DNA from: Rhizobium sp. Leaf453
GTDB taxonomy: Bacteria; Pseudomonadota; Alphaproteobacteria; Rhizobiales; Rhizobiaceae
Reading direction: 5' to 3'
DNA: 64,000 nucleotides
Assembly (NCBI RefSeq): GCF_001425605.1
Contig: NZ_LMRG01000023.1
Location: 196,420 to 260,419 of the forward strand
Shown: positions 32,976 through 42,044 of the stretch, piece after piece
Layout of the letters: every line of letters starts with the position of its first letter
Position numbering within the stretch: position 1 is the stretch's first letter
Notes under the pieces: model-generated
Told to the model about the DNA's origin: nothing
The model's database searches: none
The model's input: the letters and a program-made list of their open reading frames with translations, nothing else
Position numbers and translations under genes: made by a program

Positions 32976-34553
32976 ATGATGTTAAAGTCTTTTCTGCCGA
33001 AATCGGAGCAGCGCTACGCCGCAATGGGCGCGGCGATCGGGGCGCTCTTTCCGGCAATCTGCGTTTTTTATGACAGCCTTACAGACAGCAGCTATGGATT
33101 CTGGGGAAACGGTGCACCGACCTCGGCGTCGATCGCCGTCACTCTAATGCCGGTTGTGTGTGGCATCCTGTTTCACCAATGGGGCCGCTTGCGCAATCGC
33201 CTGATCGCGGAACTTCAGCAGCGCCGGATCACCGAGGAAGACCTGCAGCGTGTCGTGCACACCGATCAGTTGACCGGTATTGCCAACCGATTCGCCCTTG
33301 AGCGCGACATTCGCGAGCGGCTATCCGCGCAAGCGAAGGCACACGACCGCATTGCCCTGCTGCTGCTTGATCTCGACCGCTTCAAGTTCGTCAACGATTC
33401 CATGGGCCATGATGTTGGAGATGAGCTGCTCGTCGCGCTCAGCAAACGGCTAATTCGGGCGCTGTCGGATACGGCGAAGGTTTATCGTCTGGGCGGCGAT
33501 GAATTTGTCATCGTCGTCGCCGGCGCTCCATCGGACGGCAAGATCAACGATATCTGCGCGATGATCAAAAGCCTGTTCATCGAGCCCTTCGACCTTTCCG
33601 GAGCACAGTTCTGGACGGGCGGCAGCATCGGCGTCGCCTATGTCGAGACGGGCGACGAGACCATGTCGGCAGTGCTGAAGCGCGCCGACCTCGCCCTGTA
33701 CAAGGCCAAGGAAATCGCTGGTAACAGCCATATGCTCTACGAGCCGGACATGGCAGCGGAAGCATTCCGAAAAGGTGAGATGGAGTACGATCTTTCCCGG
33801 GCGCTCGCTGCCGGCGAGTTCTTTCTGGAATATCAGCCGATCGTCGGCATCGAAAGCCGCGCCATCCGTTCGTTCGAGGCGCTGATCCGCTGGCGCCATC
33901 CAGAAAAGGGCATCATTCCGCCGGACCAGTTCATCGCCTCGGCCGAAAAGACCGGCCTGATATTGCCGATTGGCAATTGGGTCATTCGGACGGCATGTCT
34001 GGAGGCTATCCGCTGGCCGGCGCCGACAGGGGTTGCGGTCAATGTCGCCGGCGATCAATTCAAGGACCGCGCCTTCGTCTCGCATGTGAAGGCCTGCCTC
34101 GCCGAAGCCGGGCTCGCTCCCGGTCGCCTGACGATCGAGGTTACCGAATCGATCTTCCACGTTGATGCCGAGGTTATCAGCAAGAGCCTCGAGGAACTTC
34201 GTGCCCATGGCGTGCGCATCGCGCTCGATGATTTCGGCATCGGCTTCTCGTCGATCAACAATCTCCGGCGTTTTCCGCTCGATCAGTTAAAAGTCGACCG
34301 CTCCTTCACGCGCTCGATGCTCGGCAATCAGCGCGATGCGGAACTGGTCGATATCATCCTGCAACTCGGCAACACGTTTCAGGTTTCCACAACCATCGAA
34401 GGTATCGAGACCGAGGGGCAGATGGAATTCGTCCGTGCCCTCGGCGCTTCGGAGGCGCAGGGATTCCTGATATCGCGACCGGTTTCCGCCAACGACGCGC
34501 TGACCATCCTGCAGCGTGAATCGACGAAGCAGGCGGCGCGATCAACGGGTTAG
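32976..34553 (+). CDS. Membrane-bound GGDEF-EAL protein
   Basis: The 525-residue protein acts in c-di-GMP turnover. Two helices lie in the N-terminal 80 residues (AAIGALFPAICVFYD and SIAVTLMPVVCGILFHQW), so the catalytic part is cytoplasmic but membrane-attached. The GGDEF domain (about 100-255) has an intact LGGDEFVIV, but I see no RxxD inhibitory site in the expected place. The EAL domain (about 270-515) keeps FEALIRW, the DDFGIGFSS loop and LKVDRSF, so it can be an active phosphodiesterase. The ATG at 32976 follows GGGGCG. It is divergent from btaA. Confidence 0.9.
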   Translation: MMLKSFLPKSEQRYAAMGAAIGALFPAICVFYDSLTDSSYGFWGNGAPTSASIAVTLMPVVCGILFHQWGRLRNRLIAELQQRRITEEDLQRVVHTDQLTGIANRFALERDIRERLSAQAKAHDRIALLLLDLDRFKFVNDSMGHDVGDELLVALSKRLIRALSDTAKVYRLGGDEFVIVVAGAPSDGKINDICAMIKSLFIEPFDLSGAQFWTGGSIGVAYVETGDETMSAVLKRADLALYKAKEIAGNSHMLYEPDMAAEAFRKGEMEYDLSRALAAGEFFLEYQPIVGIESRAIRSFEALIRWRHPEKGIIPPDQFIASAEKTGLILPIGNWVIRTACLEAIRWPAPTGVAVNVAGDQFKDRAFVSHVKACLAEAGLAPGRLTIEVTESIFHVDAEVISKSLEELRAHGVRIALDDFGIGFSSINNLRRFPLDQLKVDRSFTRSMLGNQRDAELVDIILQLGNTFQVSTTIEGIETEGQMEFVRALGASEAQGFLISRPVSANDALTILQRESTKQAARSTG

Positions 34554-34746
34554 AAACATTTCTCGCACCAAAGTGATTGCCATAAAGCCTTCCTAAATCC
34601 ATGGAATCCTGTTTTTGTGGCCATGCAGGGGCGTGCGTCAAATATCATGCGCAAGGTCGCTGTAAGACGTGAAAGACGCCCCATATTTAATCTTGGATCG
34701 ATCCTGATCCAAAGAATAGTGCGGGGGCGAAGCAGGGGCATTGCGT

Positions 34747-36096
34747 ATGCGCAAAAAATGGTTGTGGCTCGCCGGCTCGATCCCCGCCGCTCTTGCAGCA
34801 GTGGCGACCTGGCTTGTCGTGATGCCGCCGGAGCTCCTGCGTGTCGGCGATGGTTATGCCGCCAAGATCGTCTGCTCCAATGTCTTCGTCGCCGGGCGGG
34901 ATTCGCAGGCCGTTCTTGCTGACGATGTGCAGGCACCGGGGCATCCGCTGCTGCGCCTTGTGCGCATCTCCGTTGACGAAACCCGCAAGACCGTGACGGC
35001 CCGCATGTTCGGTTTTGCCGCCCCCGGTCACGCCATCTATCGCGAAGGGCTGGGCTGCACCAATGTGACAGAAGGCGAATTTGCCGCATTCCCGGGCAAT
35101 CGCCAGCTTCGCCGTCGCGCGCCGCAGGCCGACGATGCCAAGCCCTGGCCGGATGGTAGCGGCACGACGATCAATCCGGCGGTGCAGACATTGGTGATGG
35201 ATAGCCAACTCGCTGGTCCTGGCATGCGCGCCATCCTCGTGATCAAGAACGGCCGAATCCTCGCCGAGACCTATGCGGACGGTTTCAACAACGCAACGCC
35301 GCTGCTCGGCTGGTCGATGACCAAGTCGGTAACGGCGGCGCTGATCGGGCTTCGGATTCGTGACGGGCAAATGGCGCTGGATCGCACCGAACTTCTCCCG
35401 CAATGGCGCAATGATCCGCGCAGTCAGATCAAGCTGGCCGACCTGATGGGCATGCAGAGCGGCCTGCAGTTCAATGAGGATTATGGTGACGTCACCGACG
35501 TTACCCGCATGCTGTATCTCGAAGGCGACATGGCCGATTTCGCCGCGGACAAGTCTCTGGAAGCCAAGCCGGGTGAGCGCTTCAACTATTCGAGCGGCAC
35601 CACGACAATTCTCTCACGCCTCTGGATGGATACGTTCGGCAGCGTGCGCGAGGCCCTGACCTTTCCACGTGCGGCGCTCTTCCGGCCGCTCGGCATGAAC
35701 AGCGCCGTGCTGGAACCGGATGCGCACGGCACCTTTGTCGGCTCCTCCTACATGTATGCCACCGCACGGGACTGGGGGCGTTTCGGCCTGTTTCTTCTGC
35801 AGAACGGTGCCTGGAATGGCGAGCAACTGCTACCGGAGGGTTTCGTCGACTTCATGCGCACGCCGACCAAGGCGTCCGACGGGCGATACGGGGCAGGGCA
35901 GGTCTGGACGAAGTACGGTCGTGATGGCGGCCCAGCGCTGCCGCCCGATGCTTATTGGCTGCAGGGGCATGACGGCCAGACGGTGATGCTGGTGCCGTCG
36001 CTTGGGCTGGCGGTTGTGCGCATGGGGCTGACACCCTCGCGCAGCGGTTATGACGTCCGCGTGCTGGAGGCCAAAATAATAGAGGCGGTCAAGTGA
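34747..36096 (+). CDS. Beta-lactamase-family serine hydrolase, membrane-anchored
   Basis: The 449-residue product has an N-terminal anchor or signal (LWLAGSIPAALAAVATWLVV, about residues 7-25). The serine-hydrolase domain (about 145-445) has the nucleophile motif SMTK (Ser190, Lys193), the tyrosine in FNYSSG and a HDGQT segment in place of KTG. This puts it with class C beta-lactamase-like esterases or 6-aminohexanoate-dimer hydrolases rather than real beta-lactamases. Its substrate is unknown. The ATG at 34747 is better than the TTG at 34741. Its stop lies inside a perfect inverted repeat that probably ends transcription. Confidence 0.85.
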   Translation: MRKKWLWLAGSIPAALAAVATWLVVMPPELLRVGDGYAAKIVCSNVFVAGRDSQAVLADDVQAPGHPLLRLVRISVDETRKTVTARMFGFAAPGHAIYREGLGCTNVTEGEFAAFPGNRQLRRRAPQADDAKPWPDGSGTTINPAVQTLVMDSQLAGPGMRAILVIKNGRILAETYADGFNNATPLLGWSMTKSVTAALIGLRIRDGQMALDRTELLPQWRNDPRSQIKLADLMGMQSGLQFNEDYGDVTDVTRMLYLEGDMADFAADKSLEAKPGERFNYSSGTTTILSRLWMDTFGSVREALTFPRAALFRPLGMNSAVLEPDAHGTFVGSSYMYATARDWGRFGLFLLQNGAWNGEQLLPEGFVDFMRTPTKASDGRYGAGQVWTKYGRDGGPALPPDAYWLQGHDGQTVMLVPSLGLAVVRMGLTPSRSGYDVRVLEAKIIEAVK

Positions 36097-36104
36097 CCGC
36101 CTCT
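36081..36104. terminator. Bidirectional terminator overlapping a stop codon
   Basis: AGAGGCGGTCA-AG-TGACCGCCTCT forms an 11-bp perfect palindrome, with the TGA stop of the serine hydrolase gene in the right arm. On the minus strand it is followed by ATTATTTT, so it can also end the convergent SLT lipoprotein transcript. Confidence 0.75.
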
Positions 36105-36137
36105 GGTAAGTAGTTTCGTCGGACGATATCGCCGGTT

Positions 36138-37118
36138 TTATCGCATGCCGAGCGTGTCGAGCAGGCCCTTGCGTTTGGCGTGATAGTAGTAGCCGCTGGC
36201 ATAAAGCTTGACCGCGCCATCGTTCTGGTTGTCGGCCACCATCCAGGCGCCGGCCAGGTATTTCGTCGCGTATTTCAAGTTGGTTTCGGCGTCGAACAGG
36301 CCTTCAGCCGGCCCTTCGTAGCCCAAGCCCTTGGCCGTGTTGTAGCGGATCTGCATCAGGCCGTAATTGCCTGCGTGATAGGCGCGCGGATTGTAGGTGC
36401 TTTCGCGCTTGACGACGCGATGAACCAATTCTTCCGGAATATTGTTGAGCTTGGCGTAATAGGCGATCAGACGGTCGAGTTCGGGGCGAGAGCTTGTCGG
36501 CTTCTCTGTGATTCCCAAAGTGTCCGGAATAGCCTTTGCCATTGCGATGGCGCTCTGGCCAAGGGAGGGCTTGGGCATCGGTACGATCATGCGCTTGGCA
36601 ACGAGCGTCTCAAGGCCGACCGGCTCGCCCGTATCGAAATCCGATTCCATGGCGGCCATCATGACCATGCCCTGCGGAATCTGCGGTGCGGTTTCGGTGG
36701 TGGCCGGCACCAGTGCATTGGCGGTTTGCGGCACGGCCGCGGCATTCAGTGCCTGAACGCTCGCGGAAGCCTGCTGGGGTGTCACCAACGCGTTGGCGGC
36801 GGACGGCGTTGCTACAGCTGTGTTCGCAGTTAACGGCGTGGTTGCCGCGACTTGCGCAGTTGCCGTTTCGCCGGGCTTCATCATCGCTGTTTCCGCAGCA
36901 AGAGCGGCGGCTGTCGCGGTTGTCGCGCCATCCGGTGTCGGTAGAGCGTAAGCCGTCATTTCCGTTCCGGGCTTCGGCAGCGGGGTCACCGTCTGCACCG
37001 CCATCAGCTGTTCCATCGGCGTCCGCTCGACACTCGAACAACCGCCAAGCAGCGTCGCCGAGATCAGGGCGCAGGCCGTAACGGCCGGTTTATTAACGGA
37101 AAATCGGGGTTTTGCCAT
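36138..37118 (-). CDS. SLT-domain lytic transglycosylase, lipoprotein
   Basis: The 326-residue product starts with a lipoprotein signal (ALISATLLGGCSS, lipobox LGGC at about residue 27), then a long low-complexity alanine/threonine-rich stretch (about 60-145). The SLT/GH23 domain (about 205-326) has the catalytic glutamate in VVKRESTYNPRAYH, plus YGLMQIRYNTAKGLGY and LKYATKYLAGAW. It cleaves murein glycan strands. The linker is unusually long and of one composition, probably spanning the periplasm. A second smaller SLT protein is encoded at 41402-41929. Confidence 0.9.
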   Translation of the reverse strand: MAKPRFSVNKPAVTACALISATLLGGCSSVERTPMEQLMAVQTVTPLPKPGTEMTAYALPTPDGATTATAAALAAETAMMKPGETATAQVAATTPLTANTAVATPSAANALVTPQQASASVQALNAAAVPQTANALVPATTETAPQIPQGMVMMAAMESDFDTGEPVGLETLVAKRMIVPMPKPSLGQSAIAMAKAIPDTLGITEKPTSSRPELDRLIAYYAKLNNIPEELVHRVVKRESTYNPRAYHAGNYGLMQIRYNTAKGLGYEGPAEGLFDAETNLKYATKYLAGAWMVADNQNDGAVKLYASGYYYHAKRKGLLDTLGMR

Positions 37119-37234
37119 GCTGTCGCTTTCATGCTGGCAGGCAAATCAGAGCCTGCAAATCAGCGGTCAAAAACCGCCATGCGCGAAACTTCATTAACCT
37201 ATAGGGCTGCGAACCGCAAGCAGGGGGCGACGTT

Positions 37235-37870
37235 TCAGGTCGCGGCCCGCCTCAGACCGGCCGTCAGAAGCCCTGCGCCGACAAGCAAAGTGCCTCCCGT
37301 CCGGTTGACGATCCGCTGAACGTTCGGCTTGCGGATGGTCTTGCGCGCGGCTGATGCCATCAGCGCATAGGTGGTCGCGTTGACGGTGGCGAGGACCAGA
37401 AATGTCGTCTCGAAGATCAGCATCTGATTGAACAGCGGGCGGCTGAGATCGAGGAATTGCGGCAGGAAGGCCACGAAGAAGACGATGCTCTTCGGGTTCA
37501 GCGCCGTGACGATATAGGTGTGCAGGAAAATCCGCATGGGCCGTTCAACCGGGACGGCCATGGTGCCGTCGGCTGATTCCTGGGCGATGGGCGCCCGCCA
37601 AAGCTTGATGCCGAGCCAGATCAGATAGGCGGCGCCGACCCATTTGAGGACGGTAAAGATCGCGGCAGATGTGGCGAGCAGGGCGCCGAGGCCGAGCATG
37701 GAGGCGGTCATTGCGGTGAAATCGCCGAGCGCAACACCGGCGACGGTAGCGCCGGTCGTCTTGCGGCCATGGCCGAGCGCGTAGGAGATGACGAGCAGGA
37801 TGGTCGGACCGGGAATGGCCAGCATAATGGCGGAGGCGGCGACGAAGGCCAGCCAGTGTTCGATCGACAT
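37235..37870 (-). CDS. LysE/RhtB-family amino acid exporter
   Basis: The 211-residue product has six predicted helices and the LysE pattern, with IPGPTILLVISYALGHGRKTT (about 21-41) and a central NPKSIVFFVAFLPQF segment (about 130-144). Family members export amino acids or homoserine lactones. The frame is open from 38041, but homology begins at MSIEHWLAFVAASAIM, whose ATG is at 37870, giving the normal family length. It lies 116 bp downstream of the phosphofructokinase gene on the same strand, with a hairpin between (37942-37960), so it may be a separate unit. Confidence 0.9.
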   Translation of the reverse strand: MSIEHWLAFVAASAIMLAIPGPTILLVISYALGHGRKTTGATVAGVALGDFTAMTASMLGLGALLATSAAIFTVLKWVGAAYLIWLGIKLWRAPIAQESADGTMAVPVERPMRIFLHTYIVTALNPKSIVFFVAFLPQFLDLSRPLFNQMLIFETTFLVLATVNATTYALMASAARKTIRKPNVQRIVNRTGGTLLVGAGLLTAGLRRAAT

Positions 37871-37941
37871 GAAAACGGCTCCGTTTGAACGTGGTCTTCC
37901 ATCGAAGAAGCCATGCGCAAAAGGAGCCGTCAAGTGTGATT

Positions 37942-37960
37942 CCCCGAAGGAAATTCGGGG
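37942..37960 (-). terminator. Hairpin after the phosphofructokinase gene
   Basis: CCCCGAA / TTCGGGG, 7-bp stem with a 5-base loop, 26 bp after the stop. No U-run follows, so it may be a weak terminator or an mRNA-end stabiliser. Confidence 0.45.
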
Positions 37961-37986
37961 CTGTCTCAACAGTTGACCTGAAAGAA

Positions 37987-39201
37987 TCAGTGAGCGTTTT
38001 TCCACTTCTGGCCGATGGCATCCATCACTTCGCCGAACCACTTGATCGACGTGTCGAAATGCTTGCCGCCCTTGATGCGCGGGAATTCGATCGTCCGCAG
38101 CTTGCCGTTCTGGTCTTCGTCATGGCCGGTAACGCCGGAAACCTTGTTCAGCGCGCTTTCGACCGCGAGATCGACCATGCCCTGAATGAGGCGCAGGTCG
38201 TCGGCATTGGCGGGCGCCGAGCGGGCATAATAGCCGGATTTCTGCACCATCGAGCGCTCCGCGCCGAGCAGGGCAGCGAATTGCTTCTGGAACCAGCCGC
38301 CGACATTGATCGTGTCGATTTTCACATGGCCGAAGGCGTCGCGCTTGACAGCTTCGCCGGACGCTTCGCGCTCGGCGACCACGGCGTCGAGGCAGGCGCC
38401 TTCCGAGATGAATAGGGTGACGAATCCGGTCTTGTCCATGATCTGGCGCAGACGTTCGGCTTCCTCTTCGAGGTTGAAGGCCGTCTCGGGCAGGTAGAGG
38501 CCGTCGATATTCTTCATCTGGCGGTTCATCATGAAGCCGTCGACGAATTCCCGGTCATCGATGTGCTGGCAATAGGCGCGCGCGGTGGCGGCGGTCAGCC
38601 AGCCGCAATGGCGGCCCATGACTTCATGCACGACCAGAGTGCGAGGTGCCGCGCTCTGTTCGTTGCTGACATTGTCGAAGAACTTCGCACCGTACTCGGC
38701 GGCCGTCCACGCGCCGAGCGACTGGCGGATCGGCACGACGTCGTTGTCGACAGTCTTCGGCAGGCCGACCACGGTCAGATTGTAGCCGTTCGCGCCGAGA
38801 TAGGCGGCAAGGTCTGCCGCGGTCGTATTGGTGTCATCGCCGCCGATCGTGTGCAGGATAGTGATGCCGTCGGCGGCCAGCCGTTCGGCAGCCACGCGCA
38901 GCGGGTTCTGGCCTTCCTTGACGAGACCGCGTTTGACGCAGTCTGCGGTGTTGGTCAGCTTGACGCGGCTGTTGCCGATCGGCGAGCCGCCATGGCGATG
39001 AAGAATGTGCGCCTTTTCCCGCATGTCGCGGGTGACTTCGATTCGATCGGCAAGCAACAGGCCTTGATAGCCTGAGCGATAGGCGACCAGTTCGATGTCC
39101 GGGGCAACATCCGTGTAGCGCTCGATCAAACCACCGACAGCGGAAGACAGGCAGGGCGCGAGCCCGCCTGCGGTCAGCATTGCAACTTTCTGTTTGGGCA
39201 T
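37987..39201 (-). CDS. pfp: Phosphofructokinase, pyrophosphate-dependent type
   Basis: The enzyme phosphorylates fructose 6-phosphate or runs the reverse reaction. Two active-site motifs decide the donor: ATP enzymes carry GGDGS and PGTIDND; this 404-residue protein carries GGDDTN (120-125) and PKTVDND (148-154), the pyrophosphate-type pattern with Asp and Lys. The pattern MGRHCGWLTAATARAY is also conserved. Rhizobiaceae mostly use the Entner-Doudoroff route and lack ATP-PfkA, so a reversible PPi enzyme fits. Donor choice is deduced from motifs only. It is followed on the same strand by the LysE-type exporter gene. Confidence 0.88.
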   Translation of the reverse strand: MPKQKVAMLTAGGLAPCLSSAVGGLIERYTDVAPDIELVAYRSGYQGLLLADRIEVTRDMREKAHILHRHGGSPIGNSRVKLTNTADCVKRGLVKEGQNPLRVAAERLAADGITILHTIGGDDTNTTAADLAAYLGANGYNLTVVGLPKTVDNDVVPIRQSLGAWTAAEYGAKFFDNVSNEQSAAPRTLVVHEVMGRHCGWLTAATARAYCQHIDDREFVDGFMMNRQMKNIDGLYLPETAFNLEEEAERLRQIMDKTGFVTLFISEGACLDAVVAEREASGEAVKRDAFGHVKIDTINVGGWFQKQFAALLGAERSMVQKSGYYARSAPANADDLRLIQGMVDLAVESALNKVSGVTGHDEDQNGKLRTIEFPRIKGGKHFDTSIKWFGEVMDAIGQKWKNAH

Positions 39202-39687
39202 GGTTCCTCCTCAGGGATGTCGGCGGTATCGTTCGTCGCTTCTCTATCGCAATTCCCATGGAAGTTAAATGACATACAGGAGGGGACATCATCCGATGCG
39301 CGCCTTCCTTCCGAGCAAGGTGATCAGGGTGATGGCACAGGCGGAACCGATCCCGGACCTGAACTTGGGTCGACAGGGCATGGTGCGCTGCCCGAGTTAT
39401 CATCGATGCTGAACATCCCGCTCTCGCCGGGAACCGTTTCCCGCGAAATTCATTTGCCTTATCGGACGATCGCTGGCATGAATGTAAAAATAGTGAGGTG
39501 CCATCACAAATTCGTCATTTGGCCCTCGAGGTCGGGATTGCTGCCTTGCAATATGTCCTGAATTCTGGTCATGCTGAAGACCAGTGGGTGCATTTTCAGA
39601 TGACGATAGGCCGTCTGGCCAGACTGGTATATCCGCTCCGACATACGGTCCCGGCGGTTCGCCCCAACCTTTGTTTATGAAGAGATC
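39202..39687. other. Intergenic stretch, 486 bp, no gene seen
   Basis: This divergent gap between the phosphofructokinase and TerB-DnaJ genes contains no convincing coding sequence on either strand; the frames have no ribosome site and no recognisable protein. A small hairpin CGGGAA / TTCCCG lies at 39428-39443. Promoters of both flanking genes must be here but I cannot pick them out. Confidence 0.5.
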
Positions 39688-40410
39688 ATGGGAAAGCACG
39701 TAGCCATATCGCTCTGGGACAGCATTCTCAGCATCGTCAACGCGACGGGCAATGCGCTCGCCGGCGTGGTCGAGGCAATCCGGACGCTGTTCGAAGGTGA
39801 TCCGGAAACCCGCCGCAAGGTGGCCTTTTCCGTCGCCATGATCGCCCTATCGGCGAAGATGGCGAAAGCCGATGGCATTGTGAGCGAGGCCGAGGTTTCG
39901 GCTTTCCGCGATATCTTCAAGTTTCCGGACGATCAGGCCCAGAACGTCGCGCGGCTCTACAATCTCGCCCGACAGGACGTTGCCGGTTACGAGGCCTATG
40001 CTGAGAAGCTCGCGTCGCTTTGCGTGTCCTGCGAGCAGAACTGCCCGGTGCTGGAAGACATCATCGATGGCCTGTTCCACATCGCCAAGTCCGATGGCGC
40101 GGTCCATGAAAAGGAACTGGCGTTCCTGACGCGCGTCGCCGAAATCTTTCATATGAAAGAAGAGCGTTTCCAGGAAATCATGGCGCGGCATGTCCATGCC
40201 GGTGTCGATCCCTACAAGGTGCTGGGTGTCTCGCCGAAGGACGATTTCGCGGATATCCGCAAGCGGTACCGTGTGCTGGTCTCGGAAAATCATCCGGACA
40301 TGCTGGTGGCTCGCGGCGTTCCGCAGGAACTCCATGCGCTTGCCAATGACCGCATGGCCGCGCTCAATGCCGCCTATGAGGCCATCGAGAAAGAACGCCG
40401 CGCCGCATGA
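39688..40410 (+). CDS. TerB/DnaJ-domain protein, DjlA-like
   Basis: The 240-residue protein combines a TerB-like helical domain (about 42-160, with AKADGIVSEAEVSAFRDIF and IAKSDGAVHEKELAFL) and a C-terminal J domain (about 172-240) with the HPD tripeptide in SENHPDML. The HPD motif stimulates DnaK ATPase, so it is a co-chaperone. E. coli DjlA has an extra N-terminal membrane helix; here the start has only a weak hydrophobic part. It shares a 4-bp ATGA overlap with the downstream amidase gene, implying translational coupling of co-chaperone and cell-wall enzyme. Confidence 0.88.
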   Translation: MGKHVAISLWDSILSIVNATGNALAGVVEAIRTLFEGDPETRRKVAFSVAMIALSAKMAKADGIVSEAEVSAFRDIFKFPDDQAQNVARLYNLARQDVAGYEAYAEKLASLCVSCEQNCPVLEDIIDGLFHIAKSDGAVHEKELAFLTRVAEIFHMKEERFQEIMARHVHAGVDPYKVLGVSPKDDFADIRKRYRVLVSENHPDMLVARGVPQELHALANDRMAALNAAYEAIEKERRAA

Positions 40411-41171
40411 CGGATTTCGCCTGCGACTACCCGGCCGCGCGTGTCGTGCCGTCGCCCAACCATGGCGAGCGGGTCGGCGTCGAGGCGCCGGACATGATCA
40501 TCCTTCATTATACCGGCATGGAGACGGCGGCAGCCGCGCTCGACTGGCTGTGTCGTGAGGAGAGCCAGGTTTCCAGCCATTACTTCGTCCATGAGGACGG
40601 TCGCGTCGATCAATTGGTCGCCGAGAACCGTCGTGCCTGGCATGCGGGCAAGAGCATCTGGAAGGGCGAAACCGATATCAACTCCCGTTCGATCGGCATC
40701 GAGATCGCCAATGCCGGCCACCCCGGCGGGCTGCCGGATTTCCCGCCGGAGCAAATCGTTGCCGTCGTCGAACTGTGTCGAAACTGTGGCGAACGCTGGT
40801 CGATCGCTCCCGAACGGGTGCTCGCGCACAGCGATGTCGCCCCCATTCGCAAGGTCGATCCGGGCGAAAAATTCCCTTGGGCGACGCTCGCTGCGGGTGG
40901 AGTAGGGCACTGGGTTGCACCGGCTCCGATCGGTGGCGGCCGCTTCTTCCAGCGTGGCGATCAGGGCCAGCCCGTCGAGGCGGTGCAGAGCATGCTGTCG
41001 CTCTACGGCTACGGAATTGAAGTCACAGGCGTTTTTTGCGAGAAGACGGAGGGCGCGGTGGCCGCGTTCCAGCGCCATTTCCGCCCCGCTCAGGTCGATG
41101 GTATCGCCGATATCTCAACACTCGATACGCTGCACCGGCTCCTGTCCGCGCTGCCGAATTTCAGCGTCTGA
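40407..41171 (+). CDS. N-acetylmuramoyl-L-alanine amidase (AmiD/AmpD type) with peptidoglycan-binding domain
   Basis: The 254-residue product has an amidase_2 domain (about 20-155) with zinc-binding residues in IILHYTGME and LAHSDVAPIRKVDPG (His and Asp), plus SHYFVHEDGRVDQLV. A C-terminal peptidoglycan-binding domain (about 180-245) follows. The enzyme cuts the amide between muramic acid and L-alanine, in murein turnover or anhydro-muropeptide recycling. I see no signal peptide, so it is probably cytoplasmic, which favours the AmpD-type recycling role. Its start overlaps the TerB-DnaJ gene by 4 bp. Confidence 0.9.
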   Translation: MTDFACDYPAARVVPSPNHGERVGVEAPDMIILHYTGMETAAAALDWLCREESQVSSHYFVHEDGRVDQLVAENRRAWHAGKSIWKGETDINSRSIGIEIANAGHPGGLPDFPPEQIVAVVELCRNCGERWSIAPERVLAHSDVAPIRKVDPGEKFPWATLAAGGVGHWVAPAPIGGGRFFQRGDQGQPVEAVQSMLSLYGYGIEVTGVFCEKTEGAVAAFQRHFRPAQVDGIADISTLDTLHRLLSALPNFSV

Positions 41172-41401
41172 ACACCTACGGAGACATGCCCGCCGGCTGT
41201 CCCGAATTCGCGTCGTCTCACTAGTTTTGTGCGCTGCCACATCATCACCATGATGCGCAGGTTTTTTGCGGTCATACCAAACCGCAGGTGATTTGCACGG
41301 CTTCGGCCTTCTCCTGTTGACGATGAGAATCGGGACGTTTGACGGCAGGGCAGGGTGCGCCCTCAACGTCATCCGCCTGAAATTTGGAGACTTCAATTTA
41401 C

Positions 41402-41929
41402 ATGAGACTATCGAAATTTGCTGCGGCGGCGGCATGCTTCTGCATGCTGTTTTCCGGGATTGAGACGTCGTATGCCGGGGGCAAGGACGATACCATCACA
41501 TCCGCCATTCCATCCTTCACGCGAACGACGGGATATCCGGTTCCGGATGTTTCCTTCAAGCATTCAGCCTATGCCGATCTGATCCAGACCTATGCCAAGC
41601 AATACGGCGTCCCCGTCGATCTCGCCCATGCGGTGATCAAGGTCGAAAGCAATTTCAACCCGAAGGCCCGCGGGAGCGCCGGCGAAATCGGCCTGATGCA
41701 GATCAAGCCCGCCACGGCGCGGATGATGGGCTATTCCGGCGGCAAGGCCGGCCTGTTCGATCCCGAGACCAATATCAAGTTCGGCTTGAAATATCTCGCC
41801 GAAGCGCATGAGCTTTCGGGCGGTTTCACTTGCGGTACCATCCTGCGCTACAATGCGGGCCACGGCGCCCGGAAGATGAACCCGGTCTCGCGCCGCTATT
41901 GCGGCAAGGTGCAGGCAATCATCAATTGA
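41402..41929 (+). CDS. Small SLT-domain lytic transglycosylase
   Basis: The 175-residue product has a signal peptide (MRLSKFAAAAACFCMLFSG..., cleavage near TSYAGG) and one SLT/GH23 domain (about 55-172) with the catalytic glutamate in HAVIKVESNFNPKARG, then GEIGLMQIKPATARMMGY and FGLKYLAEAHE. There is no peptidoglycan-binding domain. It is exported to the periplasm and cleaves glycan strands. The ATG at 41402 is preferred over an in-frame TTG at 41384. It follows the amidase gene after 230 bp, in which I see no other gene. Confidence 0.9.
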   Translation: MRLSKFAAAAACFCMLFSGIETSYAGGKDDTITSAIPSFTRTTGYPVPDVSFKHSAYADLIQTYAKQYGVPVDLAHAVIKVESNFNPKARGSAGEIGLMQIKPATARMMGYSGGKAGLFDPETNIKFGLKYLAEAHELSGGFTCGTILRYNAGHGARKMNPVSRRYCGKVQAIIN

Positions 41930-42044
41930 TGCTGATGATGCCGGCCTGATGGTAACGCGTCCTGCCCGGCATTTTTCCGATCCGAGGGTGTCAGCCGTGT
42001 CGCCTCGTGATATCCCCGCCTGATCTTTGCGAGGAGTGCGGATC

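Noticed and set aside
34747..36096. Beta-lactamase resistance gene
   Set aside because: The SxxK motif is there, but the KTG box is replaced by a HDG-type segment, as in esterase or amide-hydrolase relatives.
39400..39699. 99-codon minus-strand frame in the 486-bp gap before the TerB-DnaJ gene
   Set aside because: No ribosome site, no motif and odd composition; it reads into the neighbouring gene start.
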